57,263 nt of DNA from Thermoguttaceae bacterium (GCA_029975295.1 JARKPK010000132.1:1-57263); one strand, 5' to 3'; shown: positions 7,801 through 16,444, counted from the first letter of the stretch. Notes: generated from the letters alone by a model not told the origin. Program-made: numbers and translations.

Positions 7801-8569
7801 GCTCGTTCCAGTGCAAACCGCCGGCCGGGCAGAGGTGCGGCTCGTCGGTGAAGATGCCGGGGCATCGCTTGCCGAATTGGTCGCCGATGTTTCGCTTGTA
7901 CGCCTCGAAGGTGATCTCGATGAATTTCTCGGTTACGCCCGGCTTGAGGAGATCCACATACCACTTGCCACCGAACCAACCGCCGGCAGGGGCCAATCGC
8001 CAGCTTGCCAGCAGGTATCGGGCTTCGGGCAGGTGTTCGCCGGCGCGAACCTTGCGGGTGACGTTTTCGTAGCCGTCCTCCGAAACGCGGTATGCGGCGA
8101 AGAAATCGTCGGCAAGTGAGCCGATCGTTTTGGTTTCGGCGAAGTGCAGCCCGCGCCCGCGGCTTTCGGGCATGGCTTCGGGCACCAGTCCTCCGGCGAA
8201 GCCCGAGGGGTAGGAGTTCTCGTCATAAATCCAGATGTTCATGTCGAGTTTTTCGGCTTCGTCGAGCGCAGCTCGCCAAAGGCGGAACCACTCTTCGGAC
8301 AGGTAGGGCGTCATCAGCCCCGGACGCGGGTGGACGAACGCCTGTTTCACCTGTTGCCCTGCGAGGTCGCGGAGGGTGCCGCGAACCTGCTCTTCCGTGA
8401 GCATGTCGTTCCAAGTCCACAACGGGGCGCTGGCATACTGGCGCGGGGGAGTTGTGAACGCAGCCCTGAGCGAGGCCGAGTTGGTCGGCGCGGGCGGCTC
8501 GGCGGCCGAAAACGACGCGCACGCAGACACAATCGCGGCAGCCAATGGAAAAGCGACGCGGCGAGGCAT
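4856..8569 (-). CDS. Secreted GH106-like glycoside hydrolase (alpha-L-rhamnosidase-type)
   Basis: The product is 1237 residues if started at the ATG at 8569, which has a GGAGAG ribosome binding site. An ATG 33 bases further upstream is less likely because the signal peptide (MPRRVAFPLAAAIVSACAS, cleavage near FSAAEP) begins at 8569. The N-terminal third matches the GH106-type barrel: PLWTWNDMLTEEQV, FVHPRPGLMTPYLSEEW, WIYDENSYPSGFAGG, FTDEPHLCP and GHYFEHGWPGASYGPDN. The C-terminal third holds beta-sandwich modules, including a discoidin-like stretch (ELVFDLGAERNLAAIKVWN, VRFIKFDI) and a galactose-binding-like end (GSYCVRLPSWYGSVARVAVNG). The likely role is extracellular or periplasmic cleavage of rhamnose-containing or related plant or algal polysaccharides. 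The exact sugar cannot be read from sequence. It stands alone, ending against the toxin island. Confidence 0.8.
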   Translation of the reverse strand: MPRRVAFPLAAAIVSACASFSAAEPPAPTNSASLRAAFTTPPRQYASAPLWTWNDMLTEEQVRGTLRDLAGQQVKQAFVHPRPGLMTPYLSEEWFRLWRAALDEAEKLDMNIWIYDENSYPSGFAGGLVPEAMPESRGRGLHFAETKTIGSLADDFFAAYRVSEDGYENVTRKVRAGEHLPEARYLLASWRLAPAGGWFGGKWYVDLLKPGVTEKFIEITFEAYKRNIGDQFGKRCPGIFTDEPHLCPAGGLHWNEHLSDEFRKRWGYAMEDHLPALVRPLGDWKKVRHNYHQVLLEQFIEHWAKPCHDWCEANGLEFTGHYFEHGWPGASYGPDNMAMYAWHQRPAIDTLMNNYSENVNAQFGNIRAVKELASAANQLGRTRTLCEAYGAGGWDLRFEDMKRIGDWLYVLGVNTLDEHLSYVTIRGARKRDHPQSFSYHTPWWDDYHVMAGYFARLSAALSSGKQVNPVLVLEPTTTAWMYQPNKTQLTQIGTSFQKLVTDLEKAQVEFDLGCEDIIARHGSAADMRQQDGDPGMAVLVVGQQRYRVVVLPPHAENLNSRTAELLADFARRGGQVLCCGQPPSLVDGKPSQAVGNAAENPGWKRIDAAELPAILLKVGTPGLDLRHQGGMLLHHRRQLEDGQILFLANTSIDQTTTGSVTCVAAAAEQWNPLNGTIAPCPVEKTANGLKIDFTLAPCGSLLLFLANTPNGSENPKSPAPAQAATIPPSGDLEIRRLGPNVLTIDYVDLSAGGKSEKGIHFYHANQMAFRANGLERNPWDSAVQLRDEYITKAFPAESGFEAAYRFTIEGDPPADLAIVIERPDLYSVTCNGKPVKATPGDWWLDKSFGRIELAGAAKPGANVVTIKAKPFTIYHELEPAYVLGDFSLKPVGSGFVIIPPEPLTLIPQTEAHGTAPDGTMWLSAGVGYRRNNSSKAADDGDPELVFDLGAERNLAAIKVWNYNEVNFTQRGVKGLKVLASATGNDDSYREVGTFELDQAQSGSSGPTVAPRFPQTLSAKATAVRFIKFDILSNHNGTVYPAEKPGQDNAFVGLSEVRFFAEDEGGRIIPIEGARIARVSSELAAGTIHNRRAAYLLDSSGMARAGWNVQGHPFYGGAVAYSRRFDVGPKPAGSYCVRLPSWYGSVARVAVNGRHAGYVAWQPWICDVTKWIQPGENVITVTIVGTLKNTFGPHHAGPLRGSAWPHAFRQGDRLGPPPGHKYDTIGYGLFEPFILTRQ

Positions 8570-8748
8570 GGCAGCTCTCCGAAAGTTCGTTGTGGCAGGC
8601 ATGAGCGCGCGAGGGGGAACCGGCGATGTGCACGTTTCCGGCGCATCGCTTGCAGGCGAAAGAGAAGGATGCTGGACTTCCGGCTAAGCGCTAGGGAAAG
8701 CGATTCCAAGCTGCCGATCCGATCGGACGACTTTCGCCACCGAGCCGA

Positions 8749-9264
8749 TCAGACAATCTTCATGATTTCGCGAGCGGCGGTCAACGCCTCTCGGGCGCCG
8801 GCTTCGCCATTGGTCAGCTTCAGCAGGCTGATGGCGGCTTTGATTTCCGGCAGGCCGATTCCGGTCGTTTCGATCACCTGCTTGACGGCCTTGCGGCGAC
8901 GCTTGCTCTTGCTCTTGATGTTGGCCACATAGCCGGCAGTGACATCAACTCCTTCCTTCTTCATCGCAGCGACAACCTCCAACGGTTTCGCACGCTTGTG
9001 AACAGCGAGGTATTGTCTCACCGCTTGCGACTTGTTGATCCCTGCTTTGCCCGATGCGCTGCCGCCGGCCGCCGGCTTGCCCGCAGACTTCTTCGACCGC
9101 TGCTGTTTGTTCAGTTCGCTCTTGATGTTGGCGGCGTAGCTTGCGGTGATCGAGAGACCTTGCTTTTGCAATGCCTCGGCGATCGTCTTTCCGGTCGCCT
9201 CGGGATTGCTTTCGAGAAAGTCCTTCACCGCCTGAGTCTTGCTGATCTTTTGCGACTTGGCCAT
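8749..9264 (-). CDS. Basic protein with duplicated winged-helix-like units
   Basis: This 171-residue protein, starting at ATG 9264 rather than the TTG one codon earlier, contains two related units of about 50 residues. The first is KISKTQAVKDFLESNPEAT...ASYAANIKSEL (about 6-52); the second is GINKSQAVRQYLAVHKRAK...AGYVANIKSKS (about 75-122). They are separated by a Lys/Gly/Ala-rich linker. Each has the helical rhythm of a small winged-helix or HTH domain and ends in a similar 'YxANIKS' helix. The C-terminal 50 residues are a separate helical segment (GIGLPEIKAAISLLKLTNG). High lysine content suggests nucleic-acid binding, but no named family is recognised. A good vegetative-type promoter lies directly upstream (9305-9332), so it is probably a monocistronic, well-expressed gene. 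Confidence 0.7.
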   Translation of the reverse strand: MAKSQKISKTQAVKDFLESNPEATGKTIAEALQKQGLSITASYAANIKSELNKQQRSKKSAGKPAAGGSASGKAGINKSQAVRQYLAVHKRAKPLEVVAAMKKEGVDVTAGYVANIKSKSKRRRKAVKQVIETTGIGLPEIKAAISLLKLTNGEAGAREALTAAREIMKIV

Positions 9265-9304
9265 CAATATCTGCCTTTGTGAAAGAGTAATGGGGAGACA
9301 TGAA

Positions 9305-9332
9305 ACTATAACAAGTAGTTCTCATGTTGCAA
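9305..9332 (-). promoter_or_regulatory. Sigma-70-type promoter for the duplicated-domain protein
   Basis: On the minus strand, TTGCAA (9327-9332) and TATAGT (9305-9310) are separated by 16 bases, close to the vegetative consensus. A start near 9298 would give a leader of about 35 bases before the ATG at 9264. Planctomycete promoters are poorly characterised, so this is a plausible but unproven call. Confidence 0.5.
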
Positions 9333-10007
9333 GGAGCGAGGATTAATGAGCGTTGTCGTGTCGCTCTAAGCACCCTCCATTAGTGTGCGTTGTTTGTACT
9401 GTGCCGTGTGGACCCTGTGCGGGCCTTTGCGGTCGATTCGTTTGTCGCTTCGGGCGTCGTCGCGGGAGGTGGCCCGTCCGATGACTGGCGAAATAGTACG
9501 GGGCCGATCGCCGCGGCGTTTTATCGCCTCGTGTTGCCGATGGTGGTTGATCGCTGTTGAATAGAACAAGCACGTTGGCGTTCAGTTCTAACGAATGGGC
9601 AACTTTGCTCTTTCAGGCGATGGATAGCGCTTAGCGCCGCCATGCATCGTCGGGCCAGCGTTGCAAAGAGCGACCGGGCTGATTTCCGTTTTCGGCAGCC
9701 GACTGCGCTGATTGTCGCAACTAAATCACGATCATCATTTTGGCGTTGGTCCGAGTTGATCGGCAGGGGCGGCGGCTCCGCGCGACCGCGAAGTGGCCGG
9801 CGTGGCTTGGCGTTTGGAGCCGTTGGTGGGTTGTCCACTGTCCTCAGGGATAGCGGCTGCGGGCTGACGTCGTCGGCGGCACAGTTGGCTGCCTGTTTGT
9901 TGAGCCTCCGACTGGCGCGGAAATGATGGTGCAAGAAAGGCCTTCGGATGCCCCCCGGCGGTAGTCTTTCGCGGCAGGGCGTGGTATCTTCTCTGATTGC
10001 CTGACGG
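9333..10007. other. Intergenic region without recognisable gene
   Basis: The region lies between the divergent 9264 gene and the trpE leader. Reading frames present on both strands have no homology I recognise, odd composition and no convincing ribosome binding sites. I see no tRNA fold or clear repeat here. Confidence 0.5.
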
Positions 10008-10095
10008 CCGGGCGAACGAGCCCGGACCACGGTGAAAAGATCACCGCGGCGGCAGCCCGGGCTTGGCCGAGGCGGCGTTGCGTCGGCCAGTTTTT
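10008..10095 (+). promoter_or_regulatory. Structured trpE leader, possible attenuator
   Basis: Three hairpins are stacked upstream of trpE: CCGGGC/GCCCGG (10008-10025), CGGTGA/TCACCG (10030-10046), and GGCCGA/TCGGCC (10065-10088) followed by TTTTT at 10091-10095. The last looks like an intrinsic terminator about 125 bases before the trpE start. A second GCCCGG at 10055-10060 could pair with 10008-10013 and compete. No leader peptide with tandem Trp codons is visible, so any control would have to be protein- or RNA-based. The structure is seen; the regulatory role is inferred. Confidence 0.35.
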
Positions 10096-10221
10096 CGGAT
10101 TGGTTCTTTGAGACACTTGGAGCATGCAGGCGTTCGCGGGAGCGGCCCTGCGATTGGGAAATGGCCGGCGGCACTGTGACTGCCATTGCCGCAGCCGAAT
10201 GGGAAAGGTGCAGGAGCATTC

Positions 10222-11760
10222 ATGTCCGATGCCCCTCATTATCCAGACCTGACGACGTTTCGGCGTTTGGCCGGCGAGGCCGACTTGGTGCCGGTGTATC
10301 GCCGATTGCTGAGCGATGCGCTGACGCCGGTTTCCGCCTTTCATCGGCTGGACGACGGCCGCTGCGCCTGCTTGTTCGAAAGCGTGGTGGGCGGCGAGAA
10401 GGTGGGCCGGTACAGCTTCTTGGCCGCCGAACCGTTCTTCGAGATCGAGGCGACGGGGAATCGGGTGACCACGAATTCGTACTCGGGTGTGTCGGCGGGC
10501 GGTTCGCCGACGTTGGTCAGCAAGAGCTTCCAGTGCGCCAATCCGCTCGACGAGTTGCGTCGCCGCGTCGAGGCCGTTCGGGTGGTTGCGCTGCCGGAGC
10601 TGCCGCCGTTTTGCAGCGGGGCGGTAGGCTATGCGGGCTACGACACGGTGCGCTATGCCGAGCACCTGCCCAACGCGCCGCCCGACGACCGCTGCGTGCC
10701 CGATCTCTCCTTCGCCTTCTATGATCAGATGGTGATCTTCGACAACGTCACCAAGGCGATGATCGTTGTGGCGATGGCCAAAACGAACCAGCCGGGCACG
10801 AGCGCAGAGCGGGCGTACTTCGACGCCTGCGCCCGGGTGGACCGACTGGTCGATCGCTTGTCGCGCGGACCGTACGATTTGGCCCCGGTCGATGTCGAAT
10901 TGCATGGCGAGACGGAACTGAAGGCCCAATCGAACTTCACGGCCGCCGAGTTCGAGAAGGCAGTGGAGAAGTGCGTCGAGTATATTCGGGCGGGCGACAT
11001 CTTCCAGGTGGTCATCAGCCAGCGCCTGGCCGTGCCTCTGACCGCCCATCCGTTCGACGTCTATCGTTATCTGCGCGTGATCAATCCCAGCCCCTTCATG
11101 TTCTACCTGCGCACGCCGAGCGTGACCCTTGTGGGCAGTTCGCCGGAGGTGATGGTGCGCGTGGTGGACGGGCAAGTCACCGTTCGGCCTTTGGCCGGCA
11201 CGCGGCGTCGCGGCGCTGACGACGCCGAAGACCGCCGACTGGCCGAGGAGCTGCTGGCCGATCCGAAGGAGCGGGCCGAGCACGTGATGCTGGTGGACCT
11301 GGGTCGCAATGACGTAGGCAGGGTCTGCCGCTACCGTTCGGTAGAGGTGAGCGACGTGATGACCGTTGAACGCTACAGCCATGTGATGCACATCACTTCG
11401 AATGTCACCGGCCGGCTGGCCGAGGGCCGAACGGCGTTCGACGCGTTGCAGGCGTGCTTGCCGGCGGGCACGGTCTCGGGCGCGCCGAAGGTGCGGGCGA
11501 TGCAGATCATCGACGAGATTGAGCCGCATCGTCGCGGGCCCTATGCCGGCGCAGTAGGGTATGTGGACTTCAGCGGCAATATGGACACGTGCATTGCGCT
11601 GAGGACGATTGTCATTCACGACAATATTGCCTACGTGCAGGCCGGGGCGGGAATCGTGGCCGACAGCGTGCCTCGCAACGAGTGGCAGGAGACGCTCAAC
11701 AAGGCGCAGGGCATGCTCAAAGCGATCGGCTTGGCGCAGCGCGGTCGGCCTGCCAGTTGA
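10222..11760 (+). CDS. trpE: Anthranilate synthase component I
   Basis: TrpE converts chorismate and ammonia (from the glutaminase subunit TrpG) to anthranilate, the first step of tryptophan synthesis in the cytoplasm. The 512-residue product starts at ATG 10222 with a CAGGAG ribosome binding site; an ATG 36 bases upstream is less likely. The N-terminal regulatory half keeps the CLFESV segment equivalent to the LLES tryptophan-binding motif, suggesting feedback inhibition. The catalytic half shows [60 protein letters not shown] and [10 protein letters not shown], all typical of TrpE rather than PabB. No trpG follows; the next gene is an unrelated enolase-superfamily gene. trpD lies about 13 kb away on the other strand, so the trp genes are dispersed here. 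Confidence 0.95.
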   Translation: MSDAPHYPDLTTFRRLAGEADLVPVYRRLLSDALTPVSAFHRLDDGRCACLFESVVGGEKVGRYSFLAAEPFFEIEATGNRVTTNSYSGVSAGGSPTLVSKSFQCANPLDELRRRVEAVRVVALPELPPFCSGAVGYAGYDTVRYAEHLPNAPPDDRCVPDLSFAFYDQMVIFDNVTKAMIVVAMAKTNQPGTSAERAYFDACARVDRLVDRLSRGPYDLAPVDVELHGETELKAQSNFTAAEFEKAVEKCVEYIRAGDIFQVVISQRLAVPLTAHPFDVYRYLRVINPSPFMFYLRTPSVTLVGSSPEVMVRVVDGQVTVRPLAGTRRRGADDAEDRRLAEELLADPKERAEHVMLVDLGRNDVGRVCRYRSVEVSDVMTVERYSHVMHITSNVTGRLAEGRTAFDALQACLPAGTVSGAPKVRAMQIIDEIEPHRRGPYAGAVGYVDFSGNMDTCIALRTIVIHDNIAYVQAGAGIVADSVPRNEWQETLNKAQGMLKAIGLAQRGRPAS

Positions 11761-11943
11761 GCACCGAGCTTCGGCCGAGGGCGCGCGGCGATGCCGTTTC
11801 AAGAGCGTGTTGCGTGTGCGGGCTCGCCGATCGGCAGGACGACCGGGCGGCAGCGGGGCCGTGCGTGTCGGGCGAATCCCGCATAGAGAACCGACGGACG
11901 GGCAACCATCGTGCTAAGAAGGTCTTGTTGAGAAGGAATATTC

Positions 11944-13065
11944 ATGCGAATTGACGCCATCGATCTTTACCATTTGCGATTGCCCCTTCGTCGGCCGTTG
12001 CCCGGCCCGGCGGCTTGCTACGAGGCGTTCGAGACGGTGGTTGCGGCCGTGCACGCCGACGGCGTGTGCGGCTGGGCCGAGGCTGCGGTGGGCAACGGGC
12101 CTCATCGGGGGCCGGAATGGGCCGCCGGCGTATTCGCGTGTCTGACCGGCTGGCTGGCGCCGGCCGTGGTCGGCCGAGAGTTCGCCGACGGCAATGCTTT
12201 GGCCGAGGCGCTCGGCGAGTTCCGTGGACAGCGCCAGGCGAAGGCCGTGCTCGACATGGCCTTGTGGGACGCCGGCGCGCGGCGCGAGGGTAAGCCGCTG
12301 CACGAGGTGTTGGGCGGGGTAAGGACATCGATTGAGTTGGGCCTGACCTTCGATCGGATGGAGTCGCATGAGGAGTTCCTGGGGAAGATCGGCGAGGCGT
12401 TTTCGTCGGGCGCCGCCCGCGTGAAACTGAAGATGCGGCCCGGTTGGGAAATCCGCATGCTCGAAGCGGTTCGCCGCGAGTATCCCAGCGAACCGTTGGC
12501 TGTGGACTTCGAAGGGGCGCTGACCCTGGCGAACAGCGAGTTGCTGTATCGGCTCGACGATTTCAGCCTGCTTTTCGTCGAGCAGCCGCTGTGGACCGAC
12601 GACTTGGTGGGCCATGCCATGCTGCAAGAGGCCATCCGCACGCCGATTTGTTTGGACGAGTCGCTCGCTGCCGTGGGGCATGCCGACATCGCCCTCGATT
12701 TGAAGAGCGGGCGGTTCTTCAATCTTCAGCCGGGCCGAACCGGCGGGCTGACGGCCGCCTTGAGCATTCACGACCGGGCGCACGAGAATTGCGTACCGTG
12801 CTATGTGGGCGGCGGTCCGAACGCCGGCGTGGCTGCCCGCTTCGGTTTGGCCCTGGCCGCGAAGGAGAACTGCGAAACGGCCGCCGATTATTTTCCCGCC
12901 GACGAGTATTTTGCTAAGGAACTGCTGGCACCCCTTCCGGCCCGGCGCACGGCCGAAGGCAGCGGGCTGCGCGTGGAATTGTGGACCTCTCCGGGAATCG
13001 GAACGGAGCCGGACCGCGCTGCCCTGGCTGAATGCGCCATTGCCCATGTGGAATGCCGACCCTGA
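11944..13065 (+). CDS. Enolase-superfamily, OSBS/NSAR-like protein lacking one catalytic Lys
   Basis: This 373-residue protein belongs to the muconate-lactonizing/OSBS branch of the enolase superfamily. Those enzymes abstract a proton alpha to a carboxylate, as in o-succinylbenzoate synthase (MenC) or N-succinylamino acid racemase. The KxK motif is present (VKLKM, Lys161/Lys163), as are the metal ligands Asp188 (AVDFEG), Glu213 (FVEQPL) and Asp238 (CLDES). The second acid/base lysine, normally in 'NIKxGRxGG', is Gln262 here (FNLQPGRTGG). The usual 'GGMLETGIGR' end is also altered to VGGGPNAG. No menaquinone genes are nearby. A dehydratase-like or one-base reaction, or another activity, is possible; calling it MenC would be unsafe. 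ATG 11944 lies after a GAAGGA ribosome binding site. Confidence 0.8.
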   Translation: MRIDAIDLYHLRLPLRRPLPGPAACYEAFETVVAAVHADGVCGWAEAAVGNGPHRGPEWAAGVFACLTGWLAPAVVGREFADGNALAEALGEFRGQRQAKAVLDMALWDAGARREGKPLHEVLGGVRTSIELGLTFDRMESHEEFLGKIGEAFSSGAARVKLKMRPGWEIRMLEAVRREYPSEPLAVDFEGALTLANSELLYRLDDFSLLFVEQPLWTDDLVGHAMLQEAIRTPICLDESLAAVGHADIALDLKSGRFFNLQPGRTGGLTAALSIHDRAHENCVPCYVGGGPNAGVAARFGLALAAKENCETAADYFPADEYFAKELLAPLPARRTAEGSGLRVELWTSPGIGTEPDRAALAECAIAHVECRP

Positions 13066-13223
13066 TGCGGCGCCGGCGGCGGTCGGGCCGAATCGCGAGT
13101 GGTGTGTTCGTTGCGCGCGATCGGCTCGATGGGAAACAGGGGGGGGCAAAGGCGGGAAGCGTCGGCTGGGGCGTTTCTTCATTAACGTCAATTTCAGCGA
13201 ATCAGCTTGCGCGGTGAAGGTAA

Positions 13224-14342
13224 ATGATGAGTGAGCGTCGAACGCTGAAGTGGTATTTGCATCTGCTCGGGCGGGCCGTCATCGTTGCGGTCTTCGCCGG
13301 CGCTGCGTGGCTGCTTTATCACAATTTGAATCTGGCCGTTCAACAGCACCTTGGGCGGCCGCCGGCCGGATTTCACGAAGTCCTCCGAGAGATTTGGCAG
13401 GCGGTGCTCGACACCCCGTCTAGTTACATCGTCTGGGGCTCTGTATTCACGGTGTTGAACTACTTGATTTTGGTAGGTTACGACCTGCTGGCGATTCGCT
13501 GGGTCGGTCAACGATTGCCGCTGTGGAAGATCGCCTGGGCGTCGTTCACCAGTTATGTGTTCAGTTACAACTTCGGCGCAACGCTTTTCGGGACGTCGGT
13601 GCGATGGCGGTTCTATTCGGTTTGGGGCGTGCCGCTGGTGAAGATTGTCGAGCTGTTGTTGATTCTCGGGCTGACCTTCTGGTTCGGCTTGTTCGCTTTG
13701 GCCGGCGTGGTGTTCATTCTCGATCCGCTTCCGGTTCCCGCCGACCTGATGGAGAAATATCATCCGCCGTTTGCCGACACTTATTGGTTCGGCTGGGTGC
13801 TCTTGGCCATCGCGGTCGCTTATGTTGGCTTGGCTGCGTTGCACCGCGGCTCAATCAAGCTTTGGCGGTGGACCGTGCCCGTGCCGCCGTTTCGGCTCAC
13901 ACTGTACCAGATCGCCATCGCTTCGGCCGACCTGATGGTGGCCGCCGCCGTGCTGCACGCCGTTTTGCCCGACGCCGGACTGGACTACTTCCAGACCCTC
14001 GGCGCGTTCATGCTTGCCTTCACCGTTTCTGTGCTTACCCATGTGCCCGGGGGGTACGGCGTCTTTGAACTGACCTTGCTGGCCTTCATGCCGGGCGAGT
14101 CGCGATTGCATGTTTTCGCCGCAGTGCTTGTCTTCCGGTTGATCTATTATTGGCTGCCGCTGTTGATCGGCGCGGGATTGTTGGCGCTGCACGAACTGTC
14201 GATTCGTTCGCAGACGGTCGAGCCGAAGCCGGAGATCGGCAGCGATCAAGCGGTCTCGCCGACGGCCGAGTGCGCTCGGCCCGGTGAGGAATTGCAGCGG
14301 ATCGAGTCGGTCGATGGCGCCGCTGGCGGATCGAAATCGTGA
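13224..14342 (+). CDS. YbhN/MprF-type (UPF0104, LPG-synthase TM) membrane protein
   Basis: This 372-residue polytopic inner-membrane protein of the UPF0104/YbhN family is related to the flippase domain of lysyl-phosphatidylglycerol synthase MprF. Hydrophobic helices are visible near residues 15-33, 68-90, 135-165, 190-210, 235-255, 265-285 and 300-320. Diagnostic segments include YVFSYNFGATLFGTSVRWRFY near 110-130 and THVPGGYGVFELTLL near 272-286, the conserved 'PgGiGvfE' signature of the family. There is no catalytic C-terminal aminoacyl-transferase domain, only a hydrophilic tail of about 50 residues. The probable role is lipid or lipid-linked substrate translocation; the substrate is unknown. 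Two ATGs in tandem (13224, 13227) follow a GAAGG ribosome binding site. Confidence 0.8.
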   Translation: MMSERRTLKWYLHLLGRAVIVAVFAGAAWLLYHNLNLAVQQHLGRPPAGFHEVLREIWQAVLDTPSSYIVWGSVFTVLNYLILVGYDLLAIRWVGQRLPLWKIAWASFTSYVFSYNFGATLFGTSVRWRFYSVWGVPLVKIVELLLILGLTFWFGLFALAGVVFILDPLPVPADLMEKYHPPFADTYWFGWVLLAIAVAYVGLAALHRGSIKLWRWTVPVPPFRLTLYQIAIASADLMVAAAVLHAVLPDAGLDYFQTLGAFMLAFTVSVLTHVPGGYGVFELTLLAFMPGESRLHVFAAVLVFRLIYYWLPLLIGAGLLALHELSIRSQTVEPKPEIGSDQAVSPTAECARPGEELQRIESVDGAAGGSKS

Positions 14343-14583
14343 TCTTTCGTCGCGGATTGCCGCCGCCGGCACGTTCGGCCGGACACGAAAGCTTCCGGCT
14401 GGGGCGGCAGGGGTGCTTCGATCCTATTCAGGCCGACGGCCGCCGACGATGCTGCCGCAGCGGATCGGCTGCCCATTCTGCGCGGAGCCTTTGATCAGAA
14501 TTGGCGATCGATCGTGCCATCGTTCCGTGGGAAGTCGTGCTGATCTTTTCACGGCAAGACGCGGCTCCTCAGTTTGGACGGGA

Positions 14584-15555
14584 TCATGGCAGATAGCCGT
14601 CGAGCAGTTCCAATGGGCCGCCATCGGCGAAGAACTCCGTTGGCCCCAGACCGGCCGGCAGCAGCAGTGTTGTGCCGCGCTGACGGCAAGCCGGCCCCGG
14701 GGCAGAGGGGCATCGGGCCGTTCCGCCAATCACCGCGACGATGTGCATCCGGCCATCGCCGGCCAAACACGCGGAATCGTCGATCGACCATCGCTCCCAT
14801 ACGAAATGAGGGCACATGGTCAATCGTTGCCGCGGTCCGCCGAGGGAGACGGGATCGGACGGCTCAATCGGCCCCAGCTCGAAATCCACAGCATCTAAAC
14901 CTTGGGCGATATGCAGGGGGCGCGGTCGGCCGTCGGGGCCAACCCGATTCCAGTCGAAGAGCCGAAAGGTTGTGTCGCTCGACTGCTGCAATTCGGCAAT
15001 GAGCACGCCCCGACCGAGCGCATGCACAGCCCCGGCCGGAATCAAGACGCAATCGCCCGGCCGGGCGCGAAAGCGATGAAGCGCCTCATCGACGCGACCC
15101 GCGCCAATGGCGTCGATGAGCCGCGCACGATCGACGCCGGGCCGCAAACCGGCGAAGATCAGGCCGTCTGGAGCGGCGTCGATGACAAACCACGCTTCCG
15201 TCTTCCCCGAATCGGGCGGAACAAGCCTCTCGGCCAAGGCGTCGTTAGGGTGGACCTGCACGGAAAGCGGCTCGGCGGCGTCGAGGAACTTGAAAAGCAG
15301 CGGAAACCGATCGAACGCATGGCCGGGCCCCACCAGTTCTGGGCCGAGGCGATCGAACAGATCACCGAGCCTGCGGCCTGCCATCGGGCCGAACAGCACA
15401 ACGCTTTCGTCGTCGCCGCGTGCGCAAATCTCCCAGCTTTCGGCCGCGGTCGGATGCCCCGCAAGCTCCTTGCCGAGCACATCGGCCAGCCTTCGGCCGC
15501 CCCACAGATAGTGTTTCAGAACGGGACGGAATTGAAGCGGATAGAGTTCGGGCAT
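14584..15555 (-). CDS. manA: Mannose-6-phosphate isomerase (type I, short form)
   Basis: ManA interconverts mannose-6-phosphate and fructose-6-phosphate in the cytoplasm and feeds GDP-mannose and other sugar-nucleotide pathways. The 323-residue cupin protein starts most plausibly at ATG 15555 (MPELYPLQF); a GTG at 15618 would add 21 atypical residues. Zinc ligands are recognisable: Gln and His in LSVQVHPND, Glu in SGKTEAWF and His in AGAVHALG. The active-site Arg lies in SSDTTFRLFDWNRVG. KHYLWGGRRLADVL near the N-terminus is the classic substrate-binding opening. The short form, without the long helical insert of E. coli ManA, is usual in planctomycetes and Firmicutes. It is convergent with the YbhN-like gene. 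Confidence 0.92.
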   Translation of the reverse strand: MPELYPLQFRPVLKHYLWGGRRLADVLGKELAGHPTAAESWEICARGDDESVVLFGPMAGRRLGDLFDRLGPELVGPGHAFDRFPLLFKFLDAAEPLSVQVHPNDALAERLVPPDSGKTEAWFVIDAAPDGLIFAGLRPGVDRARLIDAIGAGRVDEALHRFRARPGDCVLIPAGAVHALGRGVLIAELQQSSDTTFRLFDWNRVGPDGRPRPLHIAQGLDAVDFELGPIEPSDPVSLGGPRQRLTMCPHFVWERWSIDDSACLAGDGRMHIVAVIGGTARCPSAPGPACRQRGTTLLLPAGLGPTEFFADGGPLELLDGYLP

Positions 15556-15995
15556 GCGCGGCTCGCTATCGGTAGTTGGCGTGTTGGGCCGGCCCACAGA
15601 CTCGGTTGATCTGGGCACACGATGGCTAAGCGCCGATCGCCTTGCAACAAGACGCCGTCGTATTGGGCCGTCGCTATTCTAAAGAGGTCCACACAATCGG
15701 AAAAGCCGCCGCAAGTGCAGGGGAGCAGCAACGGCTTGCATCAGTGAGCCTTGCCGCGTTTGCAACCGAGCGGTTCTCTTTTGTGCGGTCCCCGGCGACG
15801 CACAAAGAGATGTCTTGCTTTCCGTGTTCCGGTCGTATTGCGTCTCTCGGAACCGGTGACGCTTATGCAGAACGGAACCGGCGGCTCGGGTGCGTTCTGC
15901 CCGGCGGCCGTCGCCGATCGGAAAGCTACGGTCGCGCGTTGGAGAGAGCCTCACGTTCTTTGCGGCAATGGGCCCGTGGATGCGGGAGCACCGTG
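15556..15995. other. Intergenic region without recognisable gene
   Basis: These 440 bases lie between manA and the DUF2177 gene. Reading frames present lack recognisable homology and ribosome binding sites. I see no repeat or RNA fold. Confidence 0.45.
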
Positions 15996-16400
15996 TCAGC
16001 GAATGGCTTGTCCGATCAGATAGCTGGCGATGGCCACCGCGGCCGAGAGCACCGTGCCCCAGATCAGATCGACCACGGTGACGATCCAAGGCCAGTCTCG
16101 CACCGTGGCGTGATTCGTCAAGTCGTAGGTGGCGTAGGTGGTCAACCCGAACAGGGCGCCCAAGATGATCGCTCGCGCAAACGACTGCGCTTGCAGAGCC
16201 GGCGCGACGACGAAGACATTCAAGGCGGCCACGAACAGCAAATAGAACAAGCCGGCCGCCCACCAGTTGGGTTGATCGGCGAGCAGGTAGCCCAGATGCC
16301 TCTTGTAGAAACTCCTTGCGACGAAGGCCAGCCAAACGAAATCGATTGCCAGGAACACCGCCAAACTCGATAGATAGAGCTTTGCATAAAAGGCGATCAT
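15996..16400 (-). CDS. DUF2177 family inner-membrane protein
   Basis: This 134-residue, very hydrophobic protein has four predicted membrane helices, near residues 5-28, 46-66, 74-95 and 107-130. The family signature is clear: FLAIDFVWLAFVARSFYKRHLGYLL, then FYLLFVAALNVFVVAPAL, GALFGLTTYATYDLTNHATV and WPWIVTVVDLIWGTVLSA. DUF2177 proteins have no established biochemical function, but they recur beside CFA-synthase-like methyltransferases and DUF1295 proteins, as here. That suggests a role in membrane-lipid modification. It is the last gene of a three-gene minus-strand cluster, starting 44 bases after the methyltransferase stop. Confidence 0.85.
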   Translation of the reverse strand: MIAFYAKLYLSSLAVFLAIDFVWLAFVARSFYKRHLGYLLADQPNWWAAGLFYLLFVAALNVFVVAPALQAQSFARAIILGALFGLTTYATYDLTNHATVRDWPWIVTVVDLIWGTVLSAAVAIASYLIGQAIR

Positions 16401-16444
16401 TTACAGACTCCTCGGCCGCCGGCTTCGTTGCGGTTCGGATGCTT

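Noticed and set aside
10032..10221. Possible trp leader peptide upstream of trpE
   Set aside because: The only open frame has isolated Trp codons, none in tandem, and runs on past the trpE start in another frame.
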